Of a DNA stretch of 64,000 nt, positions 21,113-32,791 are shown in pieces. This DNA comes from Cenococcum geophilum 1.58. Taxonomy: Eukaryota > Ascomycota > Dothideomycetes > Gloniales > Gloniaceae. The stretch lies in NCBI GenBank assembly GCA_001692895.1, contig KV748227.1, positions 310,001 to 374,000 on the forward strand. Direction: 5' to 3'. The stretch's first letter is position 1, and each line of letters starts with the position of its first letter. The notes beneath the pieces are model-generated. The model was given only the letters and a program-made list of their open reading frames with translations, was not told where the DNA came from and made no database searches. A program made the position numbers and the translations under genes.

Positions 21113-24100
21113 TTATCGAGGCCGTGGCGGTTGGTGTGATTTCACGCTCCAGCCCTGTAAACTGCGACGCATCCCAAGCGTCCTCCTCTGCGGCGCGGAT
21201 CGATTATGACTTTGCGTGAAGCTGGTGGCATGGAATGTTGAAGCAGGTCGAAAGTCGTTTAGAGGAAGGTTGGGTTCACGGCTATTCGGGGATGAGAGGG
21301 TGATTTTCGTGGGACTGGCTGCTTCGTATTTGGTAGTCACATCTGATCGAGATTGATGTTAGCAGGGACTAATTGTAGAGAAAAGAATAGGTGGTATATT
21401 GGAGCTTACCATTTTGCGCTGCAGCTCGGTCACCATCGTCCGACTTGACGGGTGAGCTTGAGAGAAGCACGTATCGTTTTGTGTCTATTCCCTCCTCATC
21501 CTCCACTTTCCGAGGCCGACCAAGCAATGGTTCACTGCGTGGTTTATGGGTAGAGGTCGAAGGAGGAACATATGGCGTGTGGGAGGCTGAGCGAACATTG
21601 TTAAGAACTGCCGGCCAAGATCTTTGGAGAGATGACTTCGATAATACGGATTGTTTCGAAGGGGCCGTTGATTGAGCTGGTCTTCCATTCCCCTGTACCG
21701 TCGTCACACTGGGTCTGGCGAAGAAATTGGTTATACTGCCTTGTCCAGCCAGCCGTTTCTTTGCCGTCTTAGTTGATAAGCCAGCAGTATTTGTCCCACT
21801 CTCATCACGGCGCGCTTTCTTTAGTACTGCTTCTCTAGCAGCGGCTGCTCCACGAGCAGCCTCGGTCTCTCGAAGAATCTTCATGTGTGCGCCAGCACTA
21901 ACAAATCCGCTGTGTATAGTGGTAGAAGAGATGGAGTATGCAGACGGATTGTGCGTAGTCACAGATGCAGTAATCGTGGTGACTGCAGTCGTAGCTTCGA
22001 CTCTGCGACGTTTTGATGGAACCTCTAATGGGAAGGTGCTATTGCTAGGCTCCGAACGATCCCAGTAACTATTTTCGGGGTCCAGCTCTTCCCCATCCAG
22101 AGGCCAAAGGTCGTCCTCAACACGATCTACTAGGCCTCTGGCGTTCTGGATGGTAGATTCTGGCGGGCATGGTCGTCGAAGAATGCGGGATAGATCTAAA
22201 GTAACACTGAATCGGAAGGAAGGCCCCTTGGGGTCAAAGACATTGGCCATACTTCTGGAAGATATGAATGGTGAGAGAATCGTTTGTTCTCTTTGAGAGT
22301 TCTTCACCGGGCAACTGAGGTATAATAATGACTGGGCCCTGGTCATGCCAACGTAAAGAAGCCTCCTCTCTTCATCAGTATCTTCAGCCCTTGAGTGTGG
22401 TATGGATCCTTCGTATGCCGCTGGGATAAACACAGCCGGCCATTCGAGTCCTTTGGCAGCATGTATAGTAGATATGGTTACTTGGGAGACCTGTTCGCCT
22501 TCTGCTTTCTCAACTTCGGTGGATAGTGCGACGTTCGCGAGGAACTTTGACAAGGTGTCTTCAGAGGAAAATTCTCGTTGGTCAATATCTTCGACAACGG
22601 GTAGTGCTTCTTCTGTGGCCACCGTAATATCAGTTGCTTGGGCCACAAGTTCTTCGACATTGGCCCATCTTGCCTCAAAATCCTCCGGATGGGTCTTCCG
22701 GAGAAATTCTTCAAATGAGAGTTTTCTCAACAAGTGGGCGATGAGGTCGATGAGGTTGCAGCTCTCTTCATCAACACTTTGAAGTTTCTTCCGAGACGTT
22801 AGGATTAAGTTGACAAACGTTTCAAGCCCTTTCTCGGCTTGGCTTGAGAGCTTTGTTTGCGGCCTTGCCTTTCCCTGTACCACATTCAGGACTAGGTTCC
22901 AGAGAGGCGTCTTCTTGGCTTCTGCTTCTTCCAGGAGGTGCTTGATAGTAACTTCCCCGACCTTTCGTGAAGGGACGTTAATGACTCGCACCAGGGCGTC
23001 GTTATGATCTGGCTGGTTGATAACCCGAAGGTAATCAAGGACAATCTTGACTTCGACTCGATCGAAGAATCTGTGACCACCAACCATTCGGTAGGGTATT
23101 CCTGCTTTTCCAAGTGCTGATTCAATGTGGCGAGAAAGAGAGGCGGAGCGGAGAAGGATGGCGAAATCATTGTAGGCGAGAAGCTCTCCGGTTAGAACTT
23201 TGGCCCGTCGAATTTCTGATACGATCCAGCCAGCTTCGACAGCGGCAGATGGCAGCTTGCGAAGAACAGGTCGTTCACCGACGCAATGAGTCGCAAGGAG
23301 AGTTTTATTGTGTCTGCTCTCATCTTGCTGGATAACTGCCAAAGCGGAATGAAGAATAGATCCAGACGACCTGTAGTTCTTCTCGAGGTTGACAACTATG
23401 GTCTCCGGATATTGATGTCTCATGCGTTGCAGGTTTTTTATTTCCGCTGACCTGAAGCCGTAGATGCTTTGGTCTGGGTCGCCAACAATGGTGATAGTTC
23501 TATTCCGCTGAGCAAAGAGACTCATTAGTTCGTATTGAACACGGTTGGTATCCTGGAACTCATCGATGAGAACTGCTTGAATACTGGATACGCATGCGGG
23601 ATGTTTTCGAAGAAGGTCACCGCATCGCAGGAGAAGGTCGTCGTAGTCGAGAAGACTCGATGCTTTGAGGGTGTCTTCATACTCCGCGTATATATTGGCA
23701 AATTCCTGTTGATCGGCCTTCTTCGTAGTTGCGATGTATCCTTCACAACTGATGCTGCGGGCTTTGAGACCAGATATCCTTGATCGGGCAGCAGATGGCT
23801 CAACATTAAAACCTCGTCGCTTGATGATGCGCTTGATTATTGCTAAGCTGTCGGAGCTGTCTGCAATGCCGAAGTTCTTTTCGATGCCGATATGATTGCC
23901 GTAAAGGACTAGGAAGCGACGAGCGACGGAGTGAAAAGTACCCAAGATCAATCTAGACTCAACCCCCTCTCCAACAAAGCCACGTATCCTTTCCTTCATC
24001 TCTCGTGCTGCTTTGATTGTAAATGTGCAGACGATAATATTCCATGGGAGGAGGCCATGGTTGATCAGGTACGCGACTCGGGCAGTCAGCGTTTTGGTCT

Positions 24101-24197
24101 TTCCTGATCCAGGAGGAGCGAGAACTTGGACTACTGAAGCTGGACTTGTAACAGCACTTTTTTGCGCAGCATTGAGTCCATCGAGAAGAGCATCCAT
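21113..24197 (-). CDS. SRS2: Srs2-type UvrD-like DNA helicase, two exons
   Basis: SF1A 3'-5' DNA helicase that strips Rad51 from single strands and limits recombination; nuclear. Exon 1 is 24,197-21,410 and exon 2 is 21,342-21,113, joined across a 67-nt intron (donor GTAAGC), giving 1,005 aa. Motifs in order: Walker A APPGSGKT (residues 27-34), VCTFTIKAAREMKERI, motif II LIDEFQDTN, motif III VGDPDQSIYGFR, motif IV EKNYRSS, motif V STIHAAKGLEWPAVF, motif VI RRLLYVGMTRAQ. The C-terminal third is disordered and includes GQGSITNFFARP, which resembles a PCNA-binding (PIP) box. The start MDALLDGLNAAQ is preferred over an upstream Met because the family starts there; the alternative adds 39 residues. 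The last exon ends with RRTLGMRRSLQGW. A fold-back element sits 121 bp upstream of the start. Confidence 0.93.
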
Positions 24198-24317
24198 AGG
24201 CGTAATATTATAACGCGTAAAGTTATTCGGGCAGAAGGAGTTGGAGTTTGAGATGCGTACTGAGAGCGCCATCACGTGGGAGCTAAGCGAATTTTCTTGT
24301 TGAAGTAATCTCATGAA

Positions 24318-24437
24318 TCAGACGCTCCGTAGTAGAATTTTAACCGAACTCAGTTAGATCAGCACATATTTGGTTACGGGGCAGGATACGCTCATATCTG
24401 CTCCCTATATTTTAAAATTCTAACACGGAGCGTCTGA
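24318..24437. mobile_element. 120-bp inverted-repeat element upstream of SRS2
   Basis: Left end TCAGACGCTCCGTAGTAGAA and complement of the right end TCAGACGCTCCGTGTTAGAA match at all but two positions, and the match continues TTTTAA. No clear target duplication. It lies 121 bp before the SRS2 start codon. Confidence 0.75.
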
Positions 24438-25225
24438 GAGCTTACGGGCGTCGCTTTGGTGAGAAGTGAATGTTTTAGGAATTAATTTTTATCGCTTTTT
24501 ATGGACTATAGCCCAACCACAATAGTTATAGTAGATTTGTTTAATGTATTAAATTCTCTAAGTAGTAATTTCCCTCCCTAAATATATTAGTGCCCTATAT
24601 CTATTATATTAAGGCACGAGATACAGCGATATAGACAGAGTTAAATTTTAAAAAGAATCTGGGGGAAACTATAGGGAGCAGAACGCACGTGCCTCCCCCC
24701 CTTTTCTGTGAGGGTCTGAATTATGAGATAGCGTTGAAGTGATTCTGACTTCCACTACTTGCTATTGATCAACCATGAGTGCGAAGCCATCAGCCTGCTG
24801 AAATTATAGATGGTAAACTGTTTTAGGAGAAGATGCGACTGAGTTCATGAGCGGGAGCGAAATCTCAAGGTATCAGAACGAGCGGTGTTGAACGATGACT
24901 GAGGACGCCGCATAGAATCCACGATAGATGAAGGAAATAAGGATGCCGAAGCAAGAGCAGCGATAAGAATGGTCGGCGCAATTGGTGAGAAAATTATTGT
25001 TAGCGAGCGAGACTAATTTTCGGATTGAAGTAGTTCGGCGTGGAATTGGCGGAAATATTTTAGACGACGGCCGGAAGAGTTGCTGGAGCTTGACAGAGGA
25101 AGGAAGGTAGCGCGTCCACAAGAAGGCGATGTGTTATGGATCACACCTTTTGTAGAAAGACTAGATAGCTTTAGTTGTCGTCTTCATTCAGCCGCTTTTC
25201 TAGTACTTTCTTGATGGATGCATCG
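24438..25225. other. Intergenic, AT-rich in part
   Basis: 24,470-24,680 is AT-rich and may be repeat-derived. No gene supported. Confidence 0.45.
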
Positions 25226-25858
25226 CTACATTTCCACCATGGAAAAGCAGTGGCCGTACTTAAGGCTATCGCTCTCGTGCTTGATGATGGGTGTCATCTT
25301 ATAGGGCGCGTATCGAGTAGAATCGCCGATATATTGATGGATGTCGAATTCATCAGTAGGAACAGTGACTGGAGTCGTCACCTTCACTTTCTCCGTTTCA
25401 ACCATCTTCTTGCCCTTGTTAACGATTTCCTTAACCTCGAAGCGCTTGATCTGCACAACAATATTCCTAGGTGGGATTTTGAGCCCAATCCATTCTTGCG
25501 CTATGCTTTGTTCTACGTAGAGATCATAGCGGAAGTCACGAATTGGCGTTTCAACCGTCTTGGCTTCAGCATGTCCTCGAAGGGTCGTCGGATCGAAAGA
25601 TGGTGGAGAGAAGGACGGGAGGTCGCGACGATGGGCTTCCAAAAAGGTGTGGCCCCGTCAGTCGCTTAGCCGGGTGATTCCCAATTGGTCCATCAGGCTA
25701 GGAATCTTTTGTGAATCTTTTGGTAGTTTATGATGAATGGCGCTTGGGATGTTGGTAAATTGAGCTGGGCCGCCAGGCAGATCGCCAGGAAAATTGCACC
25801 AATATGGAATATATAGATATGCGCCAAATCGATGGTAAGTATGTATATGCGGAATCAA
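25226..25858 (-). pseudogene. Ubiquitin-specific protease-like C-terminal fragment
   Basis: One minus-strand frame contains NIVVQIKRFEVKE, then VTTPVTVP...DIHQYIGDSTRYAP, then PIIKHESDSLKYGH. This order resembles the end of the peptidase C19 catalytic domain (IQLKRF, FP, Y.L.AVI.H, GH with the catalytic His). The Cys-box half is not found upstream. An in-frame TGA at about 25,668 separates this part from upstream residues (CNFPGDLPGG, LPKDSQKIPS). It is therefore a truncated, probably inactive relic. The family call rests on my memory of the motif order and is moderate. Confidence 0.45.
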
Positions 25859-26495
25859 ATACTCGATATGCGATATATTGGAGGCCCTGAGAAGCGTTTG
25901 GAGTGGTCTGTTCTATTAGAAGATCACGATTGAGGGTTTTCAAACTGCATTCAAAACTATAAGAGGAGGGCACTCCTAATATTTGACTAGATAGATCTTG
26001 CTCCATTGATCCTCTGAAATGCAGTAAAACATTCATTCAAAGCAATCATTCTAGCTAATGACATTATGTAGCAATCACAGTGATAGCTTGTCTAGCTAAG
26101 ACGGGTGTATCTTTTGGAAGATTTTTGATATGAATGGAACTGAACAATAAAATGAGAGAGGAATTTTATAGTAGCTTGTTAATATATTAATCTACTCTCA
26201 TGCGATATTCTTGATGGTCTTCCTAGATTGTTTTGATTTCTGCGCCACGAAACGCGATGCGGTGGTGAAATGGTCAAACCAACTAACCAATTAGGGGCTC
26301 CACGCCGCCTGCGAAACGAACAGATCGCAGGAACCATGCAGATCCCCACAAAGCTCCACATGGCTCGACACCGCCGCCTTGATCTCCGTCTACGTGTACC
26401 ACAACCACCAATTTCCGGTACCATATAACCTCAATTACCTGCCAAATCTACCCTACATCATCCTATAATCTTCAAAAGCAGAGAATAGCTTCACA
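25859..26495. other. Intergenic, no gene seen
   Basis: Includes the promoter of the FKBP gene. No other feature supported. Confidence 0.5.
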
Positions 26496-26953
26496 ATGCG
26501 ATTCTACGCCCTCCTCGCCCTCTTGCCCGCTGTGGCCCTCGCCCTCGACAAGCCTCTTAACATCGAAGTCACCCAAGAAGCCGAATGCGGCCGCAAGACG
26601 CAAGCCGGCGACACAATCGACGTGCACTACCGCGGCACACTTGCCAAAGATGGCTCAGAATTTGATGCCTCCTACAATCGTGGCACGCCATTGTCATTCA
26701 AGGTCGGCAACGGTCAAGTGATCAAAGGATGGGACCAGGGACTGTTGGATATGTGCCCTGGAGAGAAGAGGACGTTGACGATCCAGCCAGAATGGGCATA
26801 TGGCGACAAGGGCGTGGGACCAATTCCTGGGGGTTCCGTGCTTAGTGAGTCTACCGTAGGCGGATTTTTGGCGAGGTGAATCGGACTAATGCAGATACAG
26901 TCTTCGAGACCGAACTTGTAGCCATCCAGGGCATATCTAAAGACGAATTGTAA
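26496..26953 (+). CDS. ER-lumenal FKBP-type prolyl isomerase, ends in KDEL
   Basis: Two exons, 26,496-26,844 and 26,895-26,953, joined over a 50-nt intron (GTGAGT...GCAG), give 135 aa, the length of FKBP2/Fpr2 proteins. Signal peptide [16 protein letters not shown] is followed by a single FKBP domain: [53 protein letters not shown], and after the splice [10 protein letters not shown]. It catalyses cis-trans isomerisation of prolyl bonds and binds FK506 in this family. The protein ends ISKDEL, a literal ER-retrieval signal, which fixes its place in the ER lumen. Without splicing the frame would end early and lose the last strand and KDEL. Confidence 0.95.
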
Positions 26954-27270
26954 GATATTGGCAGACTGCTGGCTTTGATGAGATAGTCGCGACGATTGGT
27001 ATGATTGATTGGGTTATGAAAACAGCTCGAAAGAGCACCCAAAATCATGGATAGAGAGATAATTCACACTGTTTCTTCTCTTCATTCACGCGTGTCTTTT
27101 TCGCACCCTTAAATGGCACATCTCGTGAATTCACATAACAAAATCGCAGCTGTCGGGCTTTTTACCGGTTTGTTACGAAGTCTCAAGCTCGTAAAAGCCG
27201 TGGGAGTTAGCTAAATACAGGCTACAGCCTCTTCAGTTAATCTGATACAGGGCTACGCCCTAGAGGCAAA

Positions 27271-27663
27271 ATGACTCAACACAACTTTTCTCTGGCGCCT
27301 TCTACCTCTCCATCCACACTCCGGTCCAACCCACCCCCAGCAAACGTCAGGGTGCCGACCATAAAACTCTATTCAGCGTACGTAAACCAAGTCGTCTATG
27401 TCTGCGGCGAAGCCGACAGCAAAATGCACCTCGTTTCAAACAACTCCACCCCACCGGGCCCCTTCCCCGACATAGACCCCAACTTTCGGACCCGGGCCCT
27501 GAACCTTGCTGGTCTTCTTGCCTTGCATTTCACCGATAACTCGCACGCCTTCCTGTTCTCCAAGGCCATGCTGGGGAGCGGCGACTGGGTTCTTTCCGCG
27601 GCGGCCAGCGGCTGTGTGACAGCGCCATGTTGCGGTTGCTGTCTAACGATTCTAGGGGCATGA
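27271..27663 (+). CDS. Hypothetical open frame, doubtful
   Basis: Open frame of 130 codons starting MTQHNFSLAPSTSP with GC-rich codon use in its second half. No domain recognised. The neighbouring frame stays open from 27,627 to 27,818, so the gene may continue through an intron or a frameshift. It could also be a pseudogene fragment. Confidence 0.3.
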   Translation: MTQHNFSLAPSTSPSTLRSNPPPANVRVPTIKLYSAYVNQVVYVCGEADSKMHLVSNNSTPPGPFPDIDPNFRTRALNLAGLLALHFTDNSHAFLFSKAMLGSGDWVLSAAASGCVTAPCCGCCLTILGA

Positions 27664-28147
27664 TAAATAACGATGGTGTGCTCACGTACGGGGGGACCGC
27701 GCGGGGCTCGCGACGGGATGAGATCGGGGGCGATAACCGGAACGCTACTTGGTACAACAGGGTGCTGAGGGCGGCTTACAGGGAGAGTCCACTGGGGACT
27801 TTGGTAGTCGGTGAGTGATGGGGTTGGTCGTGACTGGTAACTTCTACCGGTTCGGGTTGGTGTGCAGCAATAACGTGTTCTGAAATACTAGCCTGTGGCG
27901 AATGTGAGGACATCCGTGGTCTGCTTATGGTTGTTATAAAATTTACAAGGTTATCAACAAGGTTAACAAAGATTATTCGCAGGCTTGCATATTAAGGAAG
28001 ATTTGAAACCCCGGAACTACCCCAGGATATCCCTCTTGTTTCAATATACAGAATGATAACCTAAAGCTCGTTGCTGAACTTCAGACTCGTGGCTCCGTCA
28101 ACAATTCGTGTTTTCACTCTTAAGACTGAAAGAAGAGGTAAAATTTC

Positions 28148-29141
28148 TCAAGAACCGCATGAATCAGCAGTTCTGAGTGCACCTGGACACTTGACGCTCG
28201 CCACACATCCAGCTGGAGCGCCGTCCCAACCCGTCAACCGACTCGTGATATCATTTGCATACACCTTCGTCTTTGGGTTGCCATACTCTTCCCTAGTCAA
28301 GTCTTGACTAGATATAGTACCCCCGTTATAGAGATGGACGGCCGCGTAAGGGTTCCCCCAGTATTGGGAGTCAATCCAATAGAGATCGTCAGGCCCGCCA
28401 TTAAGATATTGCAGGATACCAGGTGCTCCATGCGGCAAGTTCTCGCTGGCTTGGACGGCCCGGAGCGGATCGATGCCGTAGACACCATCTTGAATCATAT
28501 TAAGAATGCTGCCAGACGGATCTTTGGCATCAAAGCTGCCACTGCCAGGAGGAGCTTGCATGAGCCCACAATGATTTACATCCGTGCAAGCCACATTGAC
28601 GTTACCGGCAGACTAGTAGAGAGTTAGGAGATAAACAAGAGCAGTGTATCTGATTTGTAAGGGGTGAAAGGGCGGACTGGTTAAAAAAACATAATACCTC
28701 TTGCAGGACCACTGCGAGAATGAGCCGAGCGTCTACTTTCGAATCTTGAGACACCTTCTGTATGGCATCATGAATTAGAGAAGGGAAATTTGACCCAGCC
28801 TGAGAGTTGACGGAGGTGATGTGTGGCAGGTTGATCTCCCACATCTTATCAAAGCTTAACCACTCAGTTATAGAGGGATAGTCGTTCATCATTGGACCTG
28901 CGCAGTTGTAAAAAGCCGAGGGATCGCCTTGGACGGTAGCCAGGCCCTCCGTCGAATCCAGCTCATACCATTTTAAAGCAAAGCTATTTGAAACAGTCTC
29001 TGTGGAACCATAACCGATGCTCCGTTGCGAAAACCTCGTAGTAGCAACGGCCGATCTATGTGTAATTGACAGGGCAAGTGAAGGGGTTATCGCTAGGAGG
29101 GACGCGAAACAAAGATAGAGCTGCTGTCGAATTAGTTTCAT
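28148..29141 (-). CDS. Secreted lysozyme-like (SLT-fold) protein, two exons
   Basis: Exon 1 29,141-28,698 and exon 2 28,612-28,148 join across an 85-nt intron to 302 aa. A signal peptide (MKLIRQQLYLCFASLLAITPSLALS) predicts secretion. The core matches the lysozyme-like/soluble lytic transglycosylase pattern: DARLILAVVLQE then SAGNVNVACTDVNHCGLMQ, with the Glu of LQES as the likely catalytic acid, exactly at the splice junction. Later motifs include SILNMIQDGVYG, QYLNGGPDDLYWIDSQYWG and AVHLYNGG. Four Cys in the second half could form disulfides. A role in cleaving bacterial cell wall or other polysaccharide is inferred from the fold; the substrate is unknown. The start is set at the Met of the signal peptide, since 33 upstream codons add a hydrophilic leader. 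Confidence 0.8.
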
Positions 29142-30368
29142 ATCAAAGAATGGGGCTCTAGAAATTTGAGATGAGGTAGGTGAGAGAGTACCATCTTTGT
29201 GATATTTAAAGGAAATGATGATTGGCGCGATGAGTAGCAAGCTAGATCAGAAGAATAGAGGTATAATACGGACTGGTAAATAACCCAGTGATAATCTATC
29301 AAAAAAAAGCAACCGAGAGAAAATAAAATCTGTGGGATTCAGTGCATGAGGCAAAGCTGTCCTATCTATACCTGGAGCTTGAGGCTCTGGACCATATAGG
29401 ACACATATTGTGGGAGGCGCTTCAGTCCTGTCATGCTGTATGATTCAGTCGTGAACAGATATACAAGAAATAGCCAGTACCTATTCTGTGGCGCAGTAAG
29501 GATGGGAAATTAAAGCAATCCTTTGAATGGCGTTGAAGTTGACAAGTAGTCCTTTGAGGGATTCGAGTAACCTTGGCATGGTATAACAGAATTCAAGGTG
29601 AGTAGCTACGGCAAGCCAATTCTTGACATACTTTAGGCTACATAATCTCATGATAGTTAATTCTATAAGATTTGCTCATCAAGAACAATATCAAACTTGT
29701 GCTATTGCGTGTATGCGATGTTGGCTCCGTCTAAGGCACGGACCTGAGCGTCCTTAAACAACTCCGTTTTACCGAGAAACTCCGTTCCGCTTCCACTCAG
29801 CAACACCTTAACGTTACGTGCTTTGACTGTCATATGCCAAAGCATGAATGCGTCTTGGTAAATGATAAAAAGTCTTCCGAGGCTCACTACAACCTTTCAG
29901 CCCGACTGCCCCTAGTCATTTTTGAATTGATCAAATGTTCCATATCGTAAGCGTCGTTGGTAAAGGTCTATGCTGAACCAAGCACAAGCAAGGCATGAAC
30001 TGCTTCATTGATATTACACTATATGGGCTTTAGACGAGAGTTTTGGCTACTTCAGAGAGCCTGATATCCTTAAGTAAGTTAAGGTCTACTTGAGCATTCA
30101 ACGTGATTGTCTCTGGGCTCTGTTAAAGTGGCTGGAGCCATTTGCAGAGGTGAAAGTGAGACTGCGTTGACTGAGAAAAGATGTCTGTGATATATTGGGA
30201 ATCGGCAAAATCCTTTGAATATTGTCTGGAATTGCATATCGGATTGGCTGAGATAATCTGGCCTGACTCCCTTCACAATCTCCAGATATTCGGGAAATAG
30301 CACATGGCAGCATTAGACTCCCTTATACGGGAATTACAAATACAAAGTCGAGAAGAACACCTGTAATA
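29142..30368. other. Intergenic, no gene seen
   Basis: AT-moderate DNA between divergently transcribed lysozyme-like and glutathione synthetase genes. Only short unsupported frames. Confidence 0.5.
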
Positions 30369-31937
30369 ATGGGATCATCACTCCACGCACCGTATCCCCC
30401 TCCATTATCAGAGGAACATCTTCTAGCTCTCCAAGCAGACATCCAGGACTGGCAACTGACGCACGGCTCCCTAATTAAAATGTATACCCACAACGAAGAC
30501 CGCGCCGTGCTAGCCCGTCCCATCGGCGTGAGCATGTTCCCGACTCTGTTCCCCAAATCATGCTTCTCGCACGCTCTGGAGCTCCAGGAGAGTTACAACG
30601 AACTCTACGCAAACATCGCAGAAGACGAAGGCTGGCTGTTTGACGTTCTTCAGGACCTGATTCTGACGGACCCCTTCACAAGAGCTCTGTGGGGCGTGCA
30701 CGAAAAAGTAAAAGAGAAAGGATACATACAGCCTCTCACGCTTGGAATCTTTCGCTCAGACTACATGCTCCACAGCCCCGAGGAGCCTCGCGAGGGCGAG
30801 TGTAGCCGGCTGGCTCCTGAAACCAGCGATCTAGCACCAGAACCGACCATTAAGCAAGTCGAATTCAACACCTTTTCCTGTGCCGGCGGCACGCATGGAA
30901 ACATCGTCAACGCCATGCACCACCACCTCGCGCGCACCGGCGCGTACGACTTGGGCACCAGTCCCCAAAACCCCATCACCCCCTCCGCCCTGCCGACCGC
31001 CGAAACCACCACCTCTATCACCTCCGGCCTCGCCGCCGCCCACACAGCCTACGGCCTGCCGCGCAGCGCCCCCGCAACCACCACCGCAATCCTGATAGCC
31101 GTCCAACCAAACAACATCAACATCTGCGACGAGCGGCCCCTTGAATACAGCCTGTGGGCCCACGACCCCGCGATCCCGACCTACCGCGCCCTCTTCCCCT
31201 CCGACATCACCGCCCGCACGACCCTCACTCAATCCCGCGAACTCCTCTTCTACCCCCCGCACGCCACGCTCCCCGTCGAGATCTCAGCCGTCTACCTCCG
31301 CGCCGCCTACGACCCCGCCGAACACGACAGCGCCGGCATCGCCGCCCGCACGCGCCTCGAGCTGGCCCGCGCGATAAAATGCCCCTCAGTCCTGGCCCAG
31401 CTCGCCACGTTCAAGAAGGTCCAGCAGGCGCTATCGCTGCCGGGGGCCGTGGAGCGGTTCCTCCCCCCGCCGCGCGCGGCGCAGGTGCGCGCGACGTTCG
31501 CGCCGATGTATCCGCTCGACGACTCGGAAGTGGGACGGCGGGCGCGGGCGCTGGCGGCGGATGCGGGCGCGGCGGAGCGGTTCGTGCTCAAGCCGTCTTT
31601 GGAGGGCGGCGGGCATAATGTGTATCGGGGGGATATTCCGCGGGTGTTGGAACAGGTGCCGGAGGCGGAGTGGCGGAGTTACGTGCTTATGGAGTTGATG
31701 AGACCGCCGTCGTTGAGTAATATCTTGCTTGCGGGTAGAGGGGTTTATGAGGGCCGCGTGGTGTCTGAGCTGGGTGTGTTTGGGGTTTGTATGTGGCGGA
31801 GGAGAGATGGGGGTACCGGGGCGGAGATTGTTGAGAATCGGCAGGGCGGGTGGTCGTTTAAGACGAAGGCGGAGGAGGTAGATGAAATGAGTGTGATTAA
31901 GGGGTATGGCTGTTTTGATACGCCGTGTTTGGTTTAA
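30369..31937 (+). CDS. GSH2: Glutathione synthetase, single exon, 522 aa
   Basis: Second enzyme of glutathione synthesis: ligates gamma-glutamylcysteine and glycine with ATP; cytosolic. Eukaryotic-type family features in order: MFPTLFPKSCF, DPFTRALW, LGIFRSDYMLH, the substrate segment QVEFNTFSCAGG, NICDERPLEYSLW, AIKCPSVLAQLATFKKVQQ, KPSLEGGGHNVYRGDIP (Gly-rich ATP loop; the usual Asn-Asn is His-Asn here), PPSLSNILLAGRGV, and the end GYGCFDTPCLV. The length fits the family (about 480-520 aa), with a small hydrophilic insertion (residues about 138-158). Codon use is strongly GC-rich from 30,880 to 31,620, unlike the AT-rich repeat DNA just downstream. No intron is needed. Confidence 0.95.
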   Translation: MGSSLHAPYPPPLSEEHLLALQADIQDWQLTHGSLIKMYTHNEDRAVLARPIGVSMFPTLFPKSCFSHALELQESYNELYANIAEDEGWLFDVLQDLILTDPFTRALWGVHEKVKEKGYIQPLTLGIFRSDYMLHSPEEPREGECSRLAPETSDLAPEPTIKQVEFNTFSCAGGTHGNIVNAMHHHLARTGAYDLGTSPQNPITPSALPTAETTTSITSGLAAAHTAYGLPRSAPATTTAILIAVQPNNINICDERPLEYSLWAHDPAIPTYRALFPSDITARTTLTQSRELLFYPPHATLPVEISAVYLRAAYDPAEHDSAGIAARTRLELARAIKCPSVLAQLATFKKVQQALSLPGAVERFLPPPRAAQVRATFAPMYPLDDSEVGRRARALAADAGAAERFVLKPSLEGGGHNVYRGDIPRVLEQVPEAEWRSYVLMELMRPPSLSNILLAGRGVYEGRVVSELGVFGVCMWRRRDGGTGAEIVENRQGGWSFKTKAEEVDEMSVIKGYGCFDTPCLV

Positions 31938-31972
31938 TACACTGCGTTGTTGGCTGGAATTGGTCCTAGGCT

Positions 31973-32045
31973 CATCCCTTAACCCGTTGATTCTGGCGCA
32001 ACGATATCGATAAGGATTAGCCAATAGGAGGCCCTTATTTGAACC
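31973..32045 (+). repeat. Partial copy of the TCCCTTAACCCG MITE
   Basis: ATCCCTTAACCCG at 31,973 and ATCGATAAGGATTAGCCAAT at 32,006-32,025 match the left half of the 18,861 element. The right half is missing. It begins 36 bp after the GSH2 stop. Confidence 0.65.
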
Positions 32046-32262
32046 TTTGTGATAAGAACTAGCAGTAGCTTTATTTAATAACTAAATCTAATTAATATTA
32101 AGACCCTATTATAGTCAGATTTAACTATACTATTTAACCTATTTACCCAATTTCCTTATTAAATTCTTGTTTTCGGATGGTTTCTATTTAGTTTAACACC
32201 ATGGATATTTCCTATCTAGGTATATCCAGCTAATTACCTACCAGTTAATCAGCTGGGGGGGG

Positions 32263-32345
32263 TGTCGACCTGAATCAGGTTACCCATTGACTTAGTCATT
32301 GACTCGGTTACCTACCCCGTTTTTTACCTCAGCGAGCTCAGACGC
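32263..32345 (+). repeat. LTR-start fragment
   Basis: TGTCGACCTGAATCAGGTTA matches the LTR starts of the 19-20 kb cluster and is followed by the repeated phrase GACTTAGTCATTGACTCGGT. Confidence 0.6.
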
Positions 32346-32445
32346 GATTTTTTAGCTAGCATCGGAATAACCTACGCCGTCTTCCGAATTGCAAAATCAC
32401 GTCTGAGAGGGTTTGGCGAGATTTGTTAAAATCCTAAGCAAAATC

Positions 32446-32464
32446 NNNAAAANNGAGATTNCNN
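32446..32464. other. Ambiguous bases
   Basis: Several N positions. Similar scattered Ns occur at 48,187-48,315, 54,677-54,727, 59,481 and 59,581-59,594, always in repeats, so repeat lengths here may be unreliable. Confidence 0.9.
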
Positions 32465-32791
32465 ATATCTAATTTATTTATTCACACAACGCGTTATTAT
32501 TAAACCCCGTAGTTACTTTTTTTTTAAGACTTAGGGCTTCTAAATGGTATAAATTTTATTATACGGCTACCACTTAGTCCTAATATTAATTTCGTTAAAG
32601 TTAAAAAACGCGTTATTAAAAGCCTAAGCATATATTATATCTTATTAAATAGTCTGCTAATATAGATAAAACTATACAGATATATAGGTATCTACTACTT
32701 AAAGCTATTGCAACACCTAGTAGGTGCTATAGTTGGGTCCTTCCTTGAAAATATCCTCCCTTGGCCCAGAGCTACTACTAGGGGGTAAGCT

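Noticed and set aside
30831-32024. Long minus-strand frames opposite glutathione synthetase
   Set aside because: Shadows of a GC-rich coding sequence; Gly/Arg-rich with no homology.
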